Shown here one piece after another: positions 5,404 to 5,869 of a DNA stretch of 5,869 nucleotides. Under the pieces are notes generated by a model. The model was not told where the DNA came from and searched no databases. It worked only from the letters and a program-made list of their open reading frames with translations. The stretch comes from JANMDU01 sp031388245 (GTDB lineage Bacteria; Pseudomonadota; Gammaproteobacteria; Burkholderiales; Burkholderiaceae_C), in the NCBI GenBank assembly GCA_031388245.1, contig JANNED010000255.1:1-5869 (forward strand), given 5' to 3'. Made by a program: the position numbers and the translations under genes. Numbering within the stretch: the stretch's first letter is position 1; each line of letters opens with the position of its first letter.

Positions 5404-5869
5404 ATCCACTGCACCGCTCTTAGAAGTTAAAGAAGTCCACCAATACTACGGTGGCTCCCACATCTTGCGCGGCATCAACTTTGAAGCGCACTTGGGCAAA
5501 GTCACCGTGCTCTTGGGCCGCAACGGCGTAGGCAAAACCACGCTGCTCAAATCGCTCATGGGCCTCGTGCCGATTCGCTCTGGCAGCATTGAGTTCGACG
5601 GCAAACCAATAGAGAAAGCCACGTCGTATGAGCGCGCCCGCGCAGGCATTGGCTTTGTGCCCCAAGGCCGAGAGATATTTTCTCGCCTCACTGTTGAAGA
5701 CAACTTGCGCATGGGTTTGGCCTACAAAAGCGCACGCGAGCCGATTCCAGCGGAGTTGTTTGATTTATTCCCCGTGCTCAAGCAAATGATCTCCCGGCAC
5801 GGCGGTGATTTATCAGGCGGCCAGCAGCAGCAACTGGCGATTGCTCGCGCATTGGCAGCGAAACCGAAG
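5393..5869 (+). CDS. urtE: Urea ABC transporter ATP-binding protein UrtE, 3' end outside the window
   Basis: UrtE is the second cytoplasmic ATPase, LivF-like, and pairs with UrtD. The window holds 159 codons, while the family usually has about 230 residues, so the last third, including Walker B and the switch His, is missing. Visible parts are LLEVKEVHQYYGGSHILRG (9-27), Walker A GRNGVGKT (42-49), Q-loop Gln91 in GFVPQGREIFSRLTV, and the signature LSGGQQQQLAIARAL (140-154). No ATG or GTG is available in frame before the conserved part. The TTG at 5393, with GAGG six bases upstream, gives MVDKSTAPLLEV and overlaps urtD by 11 bases, which fits the coupled layout of the operon. The first in-frame ATG (codon 56) would cut off Walker A and can be excluded. 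Confidence 0.92.
   Translation, partial: MVDKSTAPLLEVKEVHQYYGGSHILRGINFEAHLGKVTVLLGRNGVGKTTLLKSLMGLVPIRSGSIEFDGKPIEKATSYERARAGIGFVPQGREIFSRLTVEDNLRMGLAYKSAREPIPAELFDLFPVLKQMISRHGGDLSGGQQQQLAIARALAAKPK

Noticed and set aside
369..5869. Short-chain amide (fmd-type) or branched-chain amino acid transporter instead of urea
   Set aside because: The UrtA core, long UrtB, UrtD LSHGQKQW signature and the UrtE opening all agree on urt. Amides remain possible secondary substrates.
1..5869. CRISPR array, insertion sequence or toxin/defence genes
   Set aside because: No regularly spaced repeats, transposase or defence-like coding sequence is visible. The coding content is fully accounted for by the urt operon.

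Overview
The window holds most of a urea ABC transporter operon of the urt type, all on the plus strand: urtA (periplasmic urea-binding protein), urtB and urtC (inner-membrane permeases), urtD (ATPase) and the first 159 codons of urtE (second ATPase), which runs off the right edge. The family calls rest on recognisable signatures: the UrtA core around the residues GCWTSVSRK, the long form of UrtB with a soluble N-terminal domain, UrtC, UrtD with the LSHGQ signature, and UrtE with the QYYGGSHILRG opening. Gene order, length and content match known urt clusters, so the core system is not new.

The organism is most likely a betaproteobacterium of the order Burkholderiales, perhaps Comamonadaceae-like, with moderate GC content (estimated by eye at the mid-50s percent). 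This is inferred from the protein style, from the urtB form, and from a short palindromic repeat with the core TTCGACAAGCTCAG that I remember as frequent in such genomes. It is not a firm taxonomic call.

Layout: bases 1-368 have no convincing gene. They hold a palindrome-rich, possibly repeated block (about 28-204), then two near-identical 16-bp dyads (TACGCC-N4-GGCGTA) 30 bp apart that look like tandem regulator binding sites, then a short leader and the urtA ribosome binding site. urtA is followed by a 126-bp gap with a strong 14-bp hairpin, a second hairpin and a perfect 10-bp palindrome. After that the genes are packed: urtB/urtC and urtC/urtD overlap by ATGA, and urtE appears to start at a TTG inside the end of urtD.

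Working together: UrtA captures urea (possibly also short amides) in the periplasm and delivers it to the UrtB-UrtC channel, and UrtD-UrtE power import by ATP hydrolysis. The imported urea would normally feed cytoplasmic urease, whose genes are not in view. The gap hairpins after urtA suggest that the binding protein is made in excess over the membrane and ATPase subunits.

The most interesting points are non-coding or accessory: the tandem dyads upstream, a palindromic repeat lying in frame inside the 5' end of urtC, a palindrome pair in the N-terminal extension of urtD, and a multi-armed foldable element at 68-146.
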